Positions 17,133 through 24,602 of a stretch of 40,187 nt of DNA are shown piece after piece (position 1 is the stretch's first letter; the number at the start of each line of letters is the position of its first letter). The DNA comes from Bacteroidales bacterium (GTDB lineage Bacteria; Bacteroidota; Bacteroidia; Bacteroidales; UBA932): positions 1-40,187 of the forward strand of contig JAFZBM010000026.1 of NCBI GenBank assembly GCA_017561765.1, written 5' to 3'. A program made the position numbers and the translations under genes. The notes below the pieces were generated by a model, which saw only the letters and a list, made by a program, of their open reading frames with translations, searched no databases and was not told the DNA's origin.

Positions 17133-17225
17133 TTTGTCACTATTTTTGGTGTGACAAATATAATACAAATCTTTTTTCGTCACAAGTTTCTAGGGTTTTT
17201 GTCACATTTAATGGCTGTTTATCAC
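17133..17225. promoter_or_regulatory. Phased TTTGTCAC octamers between LytTR gene and acyl operon
   Basis: Octamers of the form TT(T/C)(G/A)TCAC occur at 17133, 17176, 17198 and 17218 in the same direction, 43, 22 and 20 bases apart, that is near multiples of two helical turns. An inverted copy (GTGACAAA) at 17151-17158 makes a perfect 8-base dyad with the first. LytTR proteins bind direct repeats about 21 bases apart, so these are candidate operators. Confidence 0.6.
17155..17185 (-). promoter_or_regulatory. Promoter of the LytTR regulator
   Basis: On the minus strand: TTG (17185-17183), 20 bases, TATATTTG (17162-17155), 22 bases before the ATG at 17132. The -7 box overlaps the inverted octamer, which suggests autoregulation. 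Confidence 0.7.
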
Positions 17226-17274
17226 AAAAACTACTTTCTCGTGGCACTTTTTTTCGCGCATGCTATGCGTGCAG

Positions 17275-17282
17275 TACTTTTG
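17275..17282 (+). promoter_or_regulatory. Putative -7 box of the acyltransferase operon
   Basis: TACTTTTG matches TAnnTTTG, 27 bases before the ATG at 17310. The -33 region (TTTT at 17251-17254) is weak, as would suit an activated promoter. Confidence 0.5.
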
Positions 17283-17309
17283 TATCGCCAAACATAAACA
17301 GAATTGAAC

Positions 17310-18662
17310 ATGACATTGCCCGAATGGACCAGGCTGGAGAACTCAGCCATTATATATCCCTCTTGCCAGACACATAAATATGCGGTCGTATACCGCATGT
17401 CGGTCACTCTTGACAGCACCGTCGATTCCGCCGCCCTGGACCAGGCCCTGAAAAACACCATGCCCCGTTTCCCGAGTTTCCGTTACTCGGTCAAAAAGGG
17501 CCTTTTCTGGTGGTTCCTCCAGCGACTGGAGAATGATCCGTCCGTCTGTGCCCCCTCCAGTCTTAAACCCTTCAATATCCGCAGCAACGGCGGCTATATG
17601 TTCAAGCTTTCCGCCCTTGGATCCCGTATCGATCTGGACGTTTTCCACGCCCTCACTGACGGCACGGGCGCAATGACCTTCCTGCTGAGCGTCGTCGCAG
17701 AGTATCTCAAGCTGACTTCCGGAGTTGGTGTCGAATATGGCAAATGGGTTCTTAATCCCGAGGAGGAGCCCGTCAAGGAGGAGATGGAAGACGGTTTTGA
17801 CCGTTTCTCGGGTACCAAGGGCTCGCTCGACAACGAAAAGAACGCCTGGCATATAAAGGGCACGAATGAAAGTCCGGACGTGCTCAATTCCCTCGGAGTG
17901 TCGGTGAATCTCGAGGCTCTTTCCGAGAAGGCCCGCCAGATGGACTGCACCATCACCGAATTGATATCGGCCCTTATGCTTTATTCGCTTCAGGAGATAA
18001 GGCGCGACGACCGCTCCCGTCGTAAAAGGAATCATATCCGTATGGAACTACCTGTGAACCTGCGCCCCATTTTCGCCAGCAGGACGCTTCGCAATTACTC
18101 CTCGTACGTCTATCTGACCCTGGATGTCTCCAACGGTGACTTTATGCTTGAAGATGCCGTCAAGGAAGTCAAGTATCAGAAAAGGCTCTACACCCAGCCG
18201 TCCCAGCTCAAGCGCAGGATAGCTGCCAATGTGGCCCTCGAGGACAATCTGGCAATACGCTGCGTCCCTCTCTTCATAAAGAAGCCCATCATTAATCTCA
18301 TCAACCACCTCAAGGGCGACAGGTACGCTACCTACACGTTCTCCAACATGGGTAACATCGAACTCCCGGAAGGTATGAAGGAGAAGGTGAAAGACATTCA
18401 TTTCATCCTCGGCCGCACCCGCAAACGTTCAGGCTCCTGTGCCTGCGTAAGCTATGGCGGTACGCTTAACCTCGACTTTTCACGCAAGATTGCCGAGGAT
18501 GATTTTGAACGTGTTTTCGTCAAGAACCTGCGCGCTTTGGGCATATGGGCGACTGTAAGCGTCCCTTCATCGCCCCTTCGCCCCATGAACGTGGAACAGG
18601 TTAAGACACGTCCGGTTTTCCGTTCCGGCTCGCTCATTCCCAAATTCTTACTTTGTATATAA
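17310..18662 (+). CDS. Condensation-type (CAT superfamily) acyltransferase
   Basis: 450 residues from ATG 17310. The motif FHALTDGTGA (His113, Asp117, Gly118) is the HxxxDG active site of the chloramphenicol-acetyltransferase/condensation/PapA superfamily, here with a single His rather than HH. Later segments RMELPVNLRPIF (similar to the NxR-type substrate-tunnel region) and YATYTFSNMGNIELPEG (the DFGWG-like structural region, degenerate) support the fold. It probably transfers an acyl group to an alcohol or amine; substrate unknown. No membrane segment. Next to it are a PlsC-like acyltransferase and an acyl-CoA ligase, so a specialised lipid or ester product is likely. Confidence 0.75.
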   Translation: MTLPEWTRLENSAIIYPSCQTHKYAVVYRMSVTLDSTVDSAALDQALKNTMPRFPSFRYSVKKGLFWWFLQRLENDPSVCAPSSLKPFNIRSNGGYMFKLSALGSRIDLDVFHALTDGTGAMTFLLSVVAEYLKLTSGVGVEYGKWVLNPEEEPVKEEMEDGFDRFSGTKGSLDNEKNAWHIKGTNESPDVLNSLGVSVNLEALSEKARQMDCTITELISALMLYSLQEIRRDDRSRRKRNHIRMELPVNLRPIFASRTLRNYSSYVYLTLDVSNGDFMLEDAVKEVKYQKRLYTQPSQLKRRIAANVALEDNLAIRCVPLFIKKPIINLINHLKGDRYATYTFSNMGNIELPEGMKEKVKDIHFILGRTRKRSGSCACVSYGGTLNLDFSRKIAEDDFERVFVKNLRALGIWATVSVPSSPLRPMNVEQVKTRPVFRSGSLIPKFLLCI

Positions 18663-18667
18663 ATTAC

Positions 18668-18675
18668 TATCTTTG
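18668..18675 (+). promoter_or_regulatory. Possible internal -7 box before the PlsC-like gene
   Basis: TATCTTTG, 23 bases before ATG 18699, in the 36-base gap after the acyltransferase. No -33 match at the proper distance. Confidence 0.4.
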
Positions 18676-18698
18676 CAAGTTATTATATACTTGGCAAA

Positions 18699-19259
18699 AT
18701 GACACTTTGGGAAAAGTTCTGCAGATTCACGCTCTGCAAAGTAATGGGCTGGACAATTGTCGACAGGCCCCTTAAGGCCGACAAATGCATCATCCTTGGC
18801 GCTCCGCATACTAGTATTTGGGATTTCGTAGTAGCTTATCTCTATTATCGTTCCTGCGGCGAGAAGGCCAAATGCATGGTCAAGAAAGAATTCTTTTTCC
18901 CGCCCCTCAGCTGGATACTCCGCGGCATGGGGGGAATCCCCGTCGACCGAAGCAACGCCACCAATATGCTCCGCAGCGTCATCAAGGAGATGGAAGCTCC
19001 CGGGCGCTTTCATCTGGCAATAGCTCCCGAAGGCACCCGCAAGCCGGTTAAGAACTGGAAAACGGGTTTCCATCTGATTGCACGCAGCGCCGGTGTGCCA
19101 GTGTGCCTCGGCTACTTCGACTGGGGTACCAAGCGTATCGGGCGCGGTGAAGTTTTCGCCCTGAGCGACGACGCACGCGCAGACATGAAAAAAATCCAGG
19201 AGATTTACGAACAGATGCACCTGACGGGTAAGCACCCGGAAAAGTACGTTACACATTAA
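18699..19259 (+). CDS. PlsC-like 1-acylglycerol-3-phosphate acyltransferase family protein
   Basis: 186 residues, a short member of the glycerolipid acyltransferase family. GAPHTSIWDF supplies the HxxxxD catalytic pair (His37, Asp42), GMGGIPVDRS the glycerol-phosphate/acceptor region, and APEGTRK (Glu111-Arg114) the EGTR motif. With no clear membrane helix it is probably membrane-associated at the cytoplasmic face. It overlaps the acyl-CoA ligase start by one base (TAATG). The actual acceptor may not be lysophosphatidate, given the condensation-type enzyme upstream. Confidence 0.88.
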   Translation: MTLWEKFCRFTLCKVMGWTIVDRPLKADKCIILGAPHTSIWDFVVAYLYYRSCGEKAKCMVKKEFFFPPLSWILRGMGGIPVDRSNATNMLRSVIKEMEAPGRFHLAIAPEGTRKPVKNWKTGFHLIARSAGVPVCLGYFDWGTKRIGRGEVFALSDDARADMKKIQEIYEQMHLTGKHPEKYVTH

Positions 19260-20902
19260 TGAGACACACCTTTCAGACACTTGCCGAGGTTTTCAATTAT
19301 TCTACTGACAAATACGCCAAGCGTCCGGCATACAAGCTGATTGACGGAGATCAATCCTATACTTACGCCTCTTTCAGCGACACTTGCCGCCGAATTTCCC
19401 GCACGCTGAGTAATTTCGGCATCAACAGCGGCGACAAAGTGGCCATCTTTTCGCAGAACATGCCGAACTGGTCTGTGGCGTTCTTTGCAATCACCGCATT
19501 CGGCCGCATCGCCGTGCCGATGCTCACGGAACTCTCGGAAAACGAAATAACAAATATACTCAGGCACTCGGATGCCAAGGCTATCTTTGTGTCCCGTAGG
19601 CTTTTGTCCAAAGTCCCGGGAGCACTTCTGGACGGCATGCACATCGTCATTGCAACCGATGACTTGAGCATAATTCAATCGGCCCCCGACTCCTATACCT
19701 GCGATGGCACTATATCCAGCCCCCTCCCCGATGACGTGGCTTGCCTGATTTACACTTCCGGCACTACAGGGGCTGCAAAAGGCGTGATGCTTACGCACAA
19801 GAATTTCTGCGTCAACATCCGTGCATCCTGGGATGCCCATCATGTGCGCAGGCGCGATGTCTTCTTGTCAATTCTGCCCCTCGCGCATACATATGAGATG
19901 AGCATAGGCATGCTGTACCCATTTGCGGTGGGCGCGCTTGTCAATTATCTTAACCGTCCGCCAACTCCGTCCATCCTCATCCCCAACTTCAAGAAAATAC
20001 GCCCTACATGCATGCTGGCAGTTCCTCTTGTCATAGAGAAGATCTACCATTCCAGCATTGTTCCGACAATCAAGGCGAGCCATTTCCTGAGCTGGCTTCA
20101 ACGGGTCAGCCCCACTCTTCTTGCCCGTCTTGTCGGCATGAGGCTGCGTAAGACATTCGGCGGCAGGCTCTGTTTCTTCGGAGTCGGCGGCGCCAAGATG
20201 GACAGCGAGGTTGAGGCTTTCCTCGGTAAGGCAAAGTTCCCGTACTCAATTGGTTACGGCCTCACTGAAACCGCCCCTCTGATCGGTTATGCCCGTGTCG
20301 GCCAGACCTGTACCGGCTCCTGGGGCCATCCGGCGTATGGCGTTCAGGTGCGCCTTGACAACGTGAATCCCGAAACAGGGGAGGGGGAGATAGTTGCCAA
20401 AGGCGACTGCGTCATGAAGGGTTATTACAAAGACTACAAACGTACCAGTCAGGTGATTGAACCCGACGGCTGGTTCCATACCGGCGATATAGCATCATGT
20501 GACAAAAAGGGACGCTATTTCATCAAGGGACGTCTCGGCAGCGTCATTCTGGGTGCATCCGGAGAGAACATCTATCCCGAAGAGATCGAAGCCGTGATAG
20601 ATAACATCCAGGATATCAACGAATCCCTTGTGGTTGAACGCGACGGGCATCTGGTGGCTCTGGTGCACTTCAACGATAATGTGCTTGACTGGAACTATGA
20701 AAACCAGGACCGCTTCATAGCCGATCTCGAGCGGCGCAAGCAGGAGATCATTGATTTCGTGAACACCCACGTGAACCGCAGCAGCCGCATCAAGGAGGTC
20801 GAGGTGGAAAAGCAGCCTTTTGCCAAGACGGCTACCATGAAAATCAAACGTTTCCTGTACAAGGAGAAGAAAAATAACAAGGCGGGTGAGGACAATAAGT
20901 AA
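19259..20902 (+). CDS. Long-chain acyl-CoA synthetase (AMP-forming)
   Basis: 547 residues of the ANL superfamily; activates a fatty acid with ATP and CoA. Core motifs in order: YTSGTTGAAKGV (P-loop, about 165-176), ILPLAHTYEMSIG, GYGLTETAPLIGYA, WFHTGDIASCDKKGRYFIKGR, and the C-terminal AKTATMKIKRFL with the catalytic lysine region. It most resembles the FadD/FadD15 type. Overlap with the PlsC-like gene upstream (1 base) and with the DUF3737 gene downstream (17 bases) shows tight coupling. It would feed activated acyl groups to the two acyltransferases encoded before it. Confidence 0.9.
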   Translation: MRHTFQTLAEVFNYSTDKYAKRPAYKLIDGDQSYTYASFSDTCRRISRTLSNFGINSGDKVAIFSQNMPNWSVAFFAITAFGRIAVPMLTELSENEITNILRHSDAKAIFVSRRLLSKVPGALLDGMHIVIATDDLSIIQSAPDSYTCDGTISSPLPDDVACLIYTSGTTGAAKGVMLTHKNFCVNIRASWDAHHVRRRDVFLSILPLAHTYEMSIGMLYPFAVGALVNYLNRPPTPSILIPNFKKIRPTCMLAVPLVIEKIYHSSIVPTIKASHFLSWLQRVSPTLLARLVGMRLRKTFGGRLCFFGVGGAKMDSEVEAFLGKAKFPYSIGYGLTETAPLIGYARVGQTCTGSWGHPAYGVQVRLDNVNPETGEGEIVAKGDCVMKGYYKDYKRTSQVIEPDGWFHTGDIASCDKKGRYFIKGRLGSVILGASGENIYPEEIEAVIDNIQDINESLVVERDGHLVALVHFNDNVLDWNYENQDRFIADLERRKQEIIDFVNTHVNRSSRIKEVEVEKQPFAKTATMKIKRFLYKEKKNNKAGEDNK

Positions 20903-21731
20903 TCAGGAATTCGGAGGCGAACGGCCTTTGTACTGCGAGCGCGGCCTGCGCCTCCGTGGAGTCACCATCCATGCCGGCGAATCGGCGTTGAAGGAGACGG
21001 CCGACATAGAGGCCGACGGCTGCCGCTTCGAGGGTAAATATCCCTTCTGGTGCTGCGAGGGCTTCAGAATACACAATTGCGTGTTCACCGAAGGAGCCCG
21101 TGCTGCATTGTGGTACAGCCGCGGCCTGATTATGGAAGACACGCTTGTGGAGGCCCCGAAAATGTTCCGGGAGATGCAGGACCTGACCCTCCGGCGGGTG
21201 CGTATCCCCAACGCCGCCGAAACGCTCTGGCGCTGCAATGACGTGGAGCTGGACGATGTTGAGATCGACAAGGGCGACTATCTTTTCATGCACTCTTCGG
21301 GCATACGCGTCAATGGTTTGAAGCTGCAGGGGAACTATTCTTTCCAGTACTGCAAGAATGTGGAGATAAGCAACTCCGTTCTCTATACCAAGGACGCATT
21401 CTGGGAGACTGAGAACATAACTGTCTATGATTCAGTGATTATCGGTGAGTATCTCGGATGGTATTCCAAAGGTCTGCGCCTGGTGAACTGCCGCATTGGA
21501 GGCACCCAGCCGCTGTGCTACGCCGACAATCTGGTGCTTGAAAACTGCACTCTCGATCCCGATGCCGACCTTGCCTTCGAGTACTCCACGGTGCAAGCCA
21601 GTATCAACGGTAACGTAGTATCCGTAAAAAATCCCCGGAGCGGGAGCATTCATGCCGGTTCCATAGGGGAGATTATCATTGACGGCAATATCAAGGCTCC
21701 TGCCGACTGCAAGATAACAACTGAAATATGA
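20886..21731 (+). CDS. DUF3737-family right-handed beta-helix protein
   Basis: 281 residues from a GTG at 20886, 17 bases inside the ligase gene. The sequence is a run of about 20-residue rungs rich in Asn, Cys and aromatic residues (FWCCEGFRIHNCVF, LWYSRGLIMEDTLV, YSFQYCKNVEISNSVL, LGWYSKGLRLVNCRI, PLCYADNLVLENCTL), diagnostic of a pectate-lyase-like parallel beta-helix and typical of DUF3737. No signal peptide is seen. No enzymatic function is established for the family. It overlaps the following MalY/PatB gene by four bases. Confidence 0.82.
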   Translation: MRTISNQEFGGERPLYCERGLRLRGVTIHAGESALKETADIEADGCRFEGKYPFWCCEGFRIHNCVFTEGARAALWYSRGLIMEDTLVEAPKMFREMQDLTLRRVRIPNAAETLWRCNDVELDDVEIDKGDYLFMHSSGIRVNGLKLQGNYSFQYCKNVEISNSVLYTKDAFWETENITVYDSVIIGEYLGWYSKGLRLVNCRIGGTQPLCYADNLVLENCTLDPDADLAFEYSTVQASINGNVVSVKNPRSGSIHAGSIGEIIIDGNIKAPADCKITTEI

Positions 21732-22894
21732 GTTTCGATAAGATAGTCCCCCGTCGCGGGACGAATTGTGTCAAGTGGGACCTTGTTCCCGAAGGTGTGC
21801 TGCCGATGTGGGTGGCCGATATGGACTTTGAAACGGCGCCGTGTATCCAGGAGGCGGTGCGCAAGAGGGCCGAGCATGGCGTTTTCGGTTACACTGCCGT
21901 TCCGGAGAGTTACTACAAATCGGTATGTGACTGGTTTGCATTGCACCATGGCTGGCGGCCGGATCCTTCGTGGATTATCTATTGTCCCGGCATAGTGCCC
22001 GCCTTGTCGGCATGCGTGAGCGCATTTACCGAGCCTGGCGACAACGTGCTGATAATGAGCCCGGTGTATAACTGCTTCTTCTCATCGGTGCGTAACTGGC
22101 GCTGCAATGTCCAGGATGTTCCGCTTGTCAGCGTAATGCAGGACGGGCGTCCCCGCTACGAAATTGATTTCGATGCTCTTGAGCGAGCCGCATCCGATCC
22201 GCACACAATGCTGATGCTGATATGCTCGCCCCACAATCCCGCCGGGCGCGTGTGGAGCAGGGAAGAGCTCGAGCGAGTGGGCCGGATATGCCTGAAGCAC
22301 GGAGTCATTCCCGTGAGCGATGAGATTCATTGCGAATTTACGATGCCGGGAGTCGAGTTCGTGCCTTTTGCATCGATTTGTCCCGAGTTCGAAGATGCCT
22401 GCGTAACCCTTAATTCTCCCAGCAAGGCATTCAACATAGCGGGATTGCAGATTTCCAATATAATCTGCAAGAATCCTGCGCTCCGTGACTGTCTGGTCAA
22501 GGCTGTGAATGTCAATGAGATATGCGATGTCAATCCTTTCGGCGTGGTAGCCCTGCAGGCTGCCTACACCCCGGAGGGCTACGAATGGCTCAAGGCCTTG
22601 AACGGCCAGATAGCGGCCAACTACAAGCGCCTCGCCGAGGTGGTTGCGGAGCGCCTGCCGGAGTTCCCTTTGTACATTCTTGAGGGAACGTACCTGGCCT
22701 GGCTCGATTGCCGGGCAATAGCATTGCCCTCATTGGAAATCGAACGCAGCCTTGTCGACGTAGAAAAAGTACGCATCAACAATGGATCGATGTATGGGAC
22801 GGATGGCTTTATACGTATTAACCTGGCCTGCCCTCCCGCCATGCTGGAGGATGGACTGGAACGTATTGTCAAAGGATTGAGAAGACTATTATGA
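21728..22894 (+). CDS. MalY/PatB-type PLP C-S lyase
   Basis: 388 residues, fold-type I PLP enzyme of the MalY/PatB group, which cleaves cystathionine or cysteine conjugates. Typical are MWVADMDFETAP near the N-terminus, FGYTAVPESYY, GIVPALSACVSAFTEPGD, SPHNPAGRVW, VSDEIHCEF and NSPSKAFNIAGLQIS with Lys233 binding PLP. Cytoplasmic. ATGA-type overlaps on both sides (with DUF3737 and with the deformylase-like gene) place it in one translational unit with them. The link to the lipid genes is positional only. Confidence 0.9.
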   Translation: MSFDKIVPRRGTNCVKWDLVPEGVLPMWVADMDFETAPCIQEAVRKRAEHGVFGYTAVPESYYKSVCDWFALHHGWRPDPSWIIYCPGIVPALSACVSAFTEPGDNVLIMSPVYNCFFSSVRNWRCNVQDVPLVSVMQDGRPRYEIDFDALERAASDPHTMLMLICSPHNPAGRVWSREELERVGRICLKHGVIPVSDEIHCEFTMPGVEFVPFASICPEFEDACVTLNSPSKAFNIAGLQISNIICKNPALRDCLVKAVNVNEICDVNPFGVVALQAAYTPEGYEWLKALNGQIAANYKRLAEVVAERLPEFPLYILEGTYLAWLDCRAIALPSLEIERSLVDVEKVRINNGSMYGTDGFIRINLACPPAMLEDGLERIVKGLRRLL

Positions 22895-23472
22895 AACGGC
22901 TTTTTGTTTTGTCGCTGATGGCGCTTGCGGCATGTGCCCCGGGAGGCTGGAGCCCAGTCGAAAAGGACCTTATCAATGCTCCGGGGGATGTGATGCGTGT
23001 GCTTACCGTTGACGATCCGGCAGATTCCGCCGTGCTGCGCATGCCAAGTACATGCTTGGATATCAAGGCGTTGAAGGCTCCCGAATATGATGTCCTGGCC
23101 GGCCGTATGGTTGCCACCGTCACTTCTCCAGAGCAGGACGGCGTGGGCATCGCCGGTCCGCAGGTGGGAGTCCTTCGCCGCATAGTGGCGGTTCAGCGTT
23201 TCGACAAAGAAGGGGAGCCGTTCGAAGTTTATCCAAATATACGCATCACGGCCATGAGGGGAGAGGCGGAGCCGGGCCCCGAGGGCTGCCTAAGCGTTCC
23301 CGGACGCCGCGGTCAGGTCTTTCGGAGCAGGGATATAGATATAACTTACACCTCCCTTCGTTCCCTTGCCGACACCACCGAGCGTGTTCAGGGCTTCACC
23401 GCCGTAATCTTCCAGCACGAATGCGACCATCTAGACGGCATTTTGTATATTGACAAAATAGATTTGCAATAA
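22891..23472 (+). CDS. Lipoprotein-type peptide deformylase homologue
   Basis: 193 residues with an N-terminal lipoprotein signal (MKRLFVLSLMALAAC, Cys15 after LAA). The mature part carries all three deformylase motifs: GVGIAGPQ (84-91; Gly in place of the usual second Ala), EGCLSVPG with metal ligand Cys133, and HECDH (176-180) with both His ligands and Glu177. It therefore looks catalytically competent but exported, unlike the canonical cytoplasmic Def encoded at 35087. Its substrate in the periplasm is unknown. Last gene of the overlapping run from 18699; the -33 element of the tRNA-His promoter lies within its 3' end. Confidence 0.88.
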   Translation: MKRLFVLSLMALAACAPGGWSPVEKDLINAPGDVMRVLTVDDPADSAVLRMPSTCLDIKALKAPEYDVLAGRMVATVTSPEQDGVGIAGPQVGVLRRIVAVQRFDKEGEPFEVYPNIRITAMRGEAEPGPEGCLSVPGRRGQVFRSRDIDITYTSLRSLADTTERVQGFTAVIFQHECDHLDGILYIDKIDLQ

Positions 23473-23493
23473 ACAAAAATATTCGTATCTTTG
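23463..23493 (+). promoter_or_regulatory. Promoter of tRNA-His
   Basis: TTTG (23463-23466), 19 bases, TATCTTTG (23486-23493), 14 bases before the mature tRNA. One of the best consensus promoters in the window. Confidence 0.8.
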
Positions 23494-23507
23494 CATCCTC
23501 TAACACG

Positions 23508-23583
23508 GTGCGATTAGTTCAGTTGGTAGAGCACCAGATTGTGGTTCTGGGTGTCGTGGGTTCGAGCCCCACATCGCACCCCA
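23508..23583 (+). tRNA. tRNA-His (GTG)
   Basis: Cloverleaf: acceptor GTGCGAT (23508-23514) pairs with ATCGCAC (23573-23579); D arm GTTCAGTTGGTAGAGC; anticodon stem CCAGA/TCTGG around loop TTGTGGT with anticodon GTG (23541-23543); T arm GTGGGTTCGAGCCCCAC. The base before the acceptor (G23507) is opposite C23580, as expected for the G-1 of tRNA-His, and CCA is encoded (23581-23583). Confidence 0.97.
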
Positions 23584-23632
23584 AAAAGAATTCGGGTCGG
23601 CATTCGCCGGCCCTTTCTTTTTGGGGTGCGAT
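23573..23632. terminator. Large hairpin including the tRNA-His 3' end
   Basis: An 18-base perfect inverted repeat, ATCGCACCCCAAAAAGAA (23573-23590) against its reverse complement (23615-23632), encloses an inner stem GGGTCGGC/GCCGGCCC (23594-23601, 23606-23613) followed by TTTCTTTTT. The inner part is a plausible Rho-independent terminator of the tRNA. The outer arm includes the acceptor strand and CCA of the tRNA itself. Confidence 0.8.
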
Positions 23633-23642
23633 ACTCGCACTC

Positions 23643-23760
23643 ATTTCCCCCGCGGCTTCGCCGCTGCCCCCAAGGGCAACGGGGGCATGCCCCCGAGCCC
23701 CCAGCCCTGCGGGCTAGTCCCTACACGTTACTCCCACCCGTAACCCATCCCCTCGGGGGA
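23643..23760. repeat. GC-rich hairpin cluster downstream of tRNA-His
   Basis: A stretch of dyads: GCGGC-TTC-GCCGC (23652-23664), the palindrome GGGGGCATGCCCCC (23681-23694), AGCCC-TGC-GGGCT (23703-23715), a GTTAC/GTAAC dyad near 23727, and a CCCC-T-CGGGG dyad at the end. Composition differs sharply from the flanks. It looks like a repetitive intergenic element; no coding signal is seen. Confidence 0.55.
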
Positions 23761-23781
23761 GGACTTTACCGCTTTCGGCTA

Positions 23782-23812
23782 TTGAAAAATATGCTTGCTT
23801 TTTGTATTTTTG
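23782..23812 (+). promoter_or_regulatory. Promoter of the AT-rich lipoprotein gene
   Basis: TTG (23782-23784), 20 bases, TATTTTTG (23805-23812), 59 bases before ATG 23872. Confidence 0.7.
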
Positions 23813-23871
23813 CAACATGTCATTATTGTGCTAGTTTTGTGTACAGTAAGTAAATGAGAAGTGATAGCATT

Positions 23872-24432
23872 ATGAAACACATTGGCATAACTCTATTTAT
23901 TGTTTTACTTTTTAATTGTTGTTCTATGCCTTTTGGAAATAAAACGCATAAAGCACATTTCGATAACGCCGATATCATCTTCGTAGACCCTTGCTACTTC
24001 GCAAAAGACGATGGCGTTTGGGAGGAGTACTGTGAGGATTTCACAAAGAATCAAAGTCTTGAAAAATTGGGCTGCGAGCATAGCATCTGTTACCAAGTTG
24101 GAGATGTCTATCCCGATGTATTGGTTAATGAGGATGAAGGCACTGTCCTTGGAGAAATCGGTTCAGACAGTTCTCTCCTTGGATGCTTTAAGTTGGAAGA
24201 TGTTCTGACATACAACCCCGAGTATGCAGATAATATAAAGAATCATCCCGAAAATTTCTGTCTTATCAAGGGCTTTACAGGGGATGTAATATTTGAAACG
24301 AAGAAAGCACGATATTACGATGAGAATCTCCCAATAACAACTATTATCGGGAGGGGGTCCGTCAACTTCCATTCAGCATTCATTGATGACGATGGCGTCC
24401 TCCATCTCAATCCCGATTTATTCCACGACTGA
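23872..24432 (+). CDS. AT-rich hypothetical lipoprotein with DPCY motif
   Basis: 186 residues from ATG 23872 (six codons after another in-frame ATG). Signal sequence MKHIGITLFIVLLFNCC suggests lipidation at Cys16 or Cys17. The mature part begins with ADIIFVDPCYFAKDD; a DPCY segment near the N-terminus followed by a late G(F)xGDV and an IIGxGSVNF-like strand recalls small beta-rich proteins often found on phages and islands, but that is recollection only. Base composition is clearly more AT-rich than its neighbours, and it lies in a tRNA-adjacent islet, so recent acquisition is likely. Function unknown. Confidence 0.75.
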   Translation: MKHIGITLFIVLLFNCCSMPFGNKTHKAHFDNADIIFVDPCYFAKDDGVWEEYCEDFTKNQSLEKLGCEHSICYQVGDVYPDVLVNEDEGTVLGEIGSDSSLLGCFKLEDVLTYNPEYADNIKNHPENFCLIKGFTGDVIFETKKARYYDENLPITTIIGRGSVNFHSAFIDDDGVLHLNPDLFHD

Positions 24433-24602
24433 TTCCATTTAACACAATTGTTTAGGGTGATACATTCTGACTGGGTGTGTCACCCTATTTTGAATCTTAA
24501 TCTGATACATTTTTAAACTGATACAAAGTGTCTTGATCTAGCTAAGGTTGAGGCAAAACTGCTGGATGTGGTAAGAGGATGATCTTTCCAGATCAATAAC
24601 CC

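Noticed and set aside
23652-23760. Possible CRISPR-like array in the GC-rich cluster
   Set aside because: The dyads differ in sequence and spacing; there are no regular repeats or spacers and no cas genes nearby.
23539-23853. Plus-strand frame running through tRNA-His and the GC-rich repeats
   Set aside because: It covers a clear tRNA and several hairpins; the peptide is Pro/Arg-rich low complexity.
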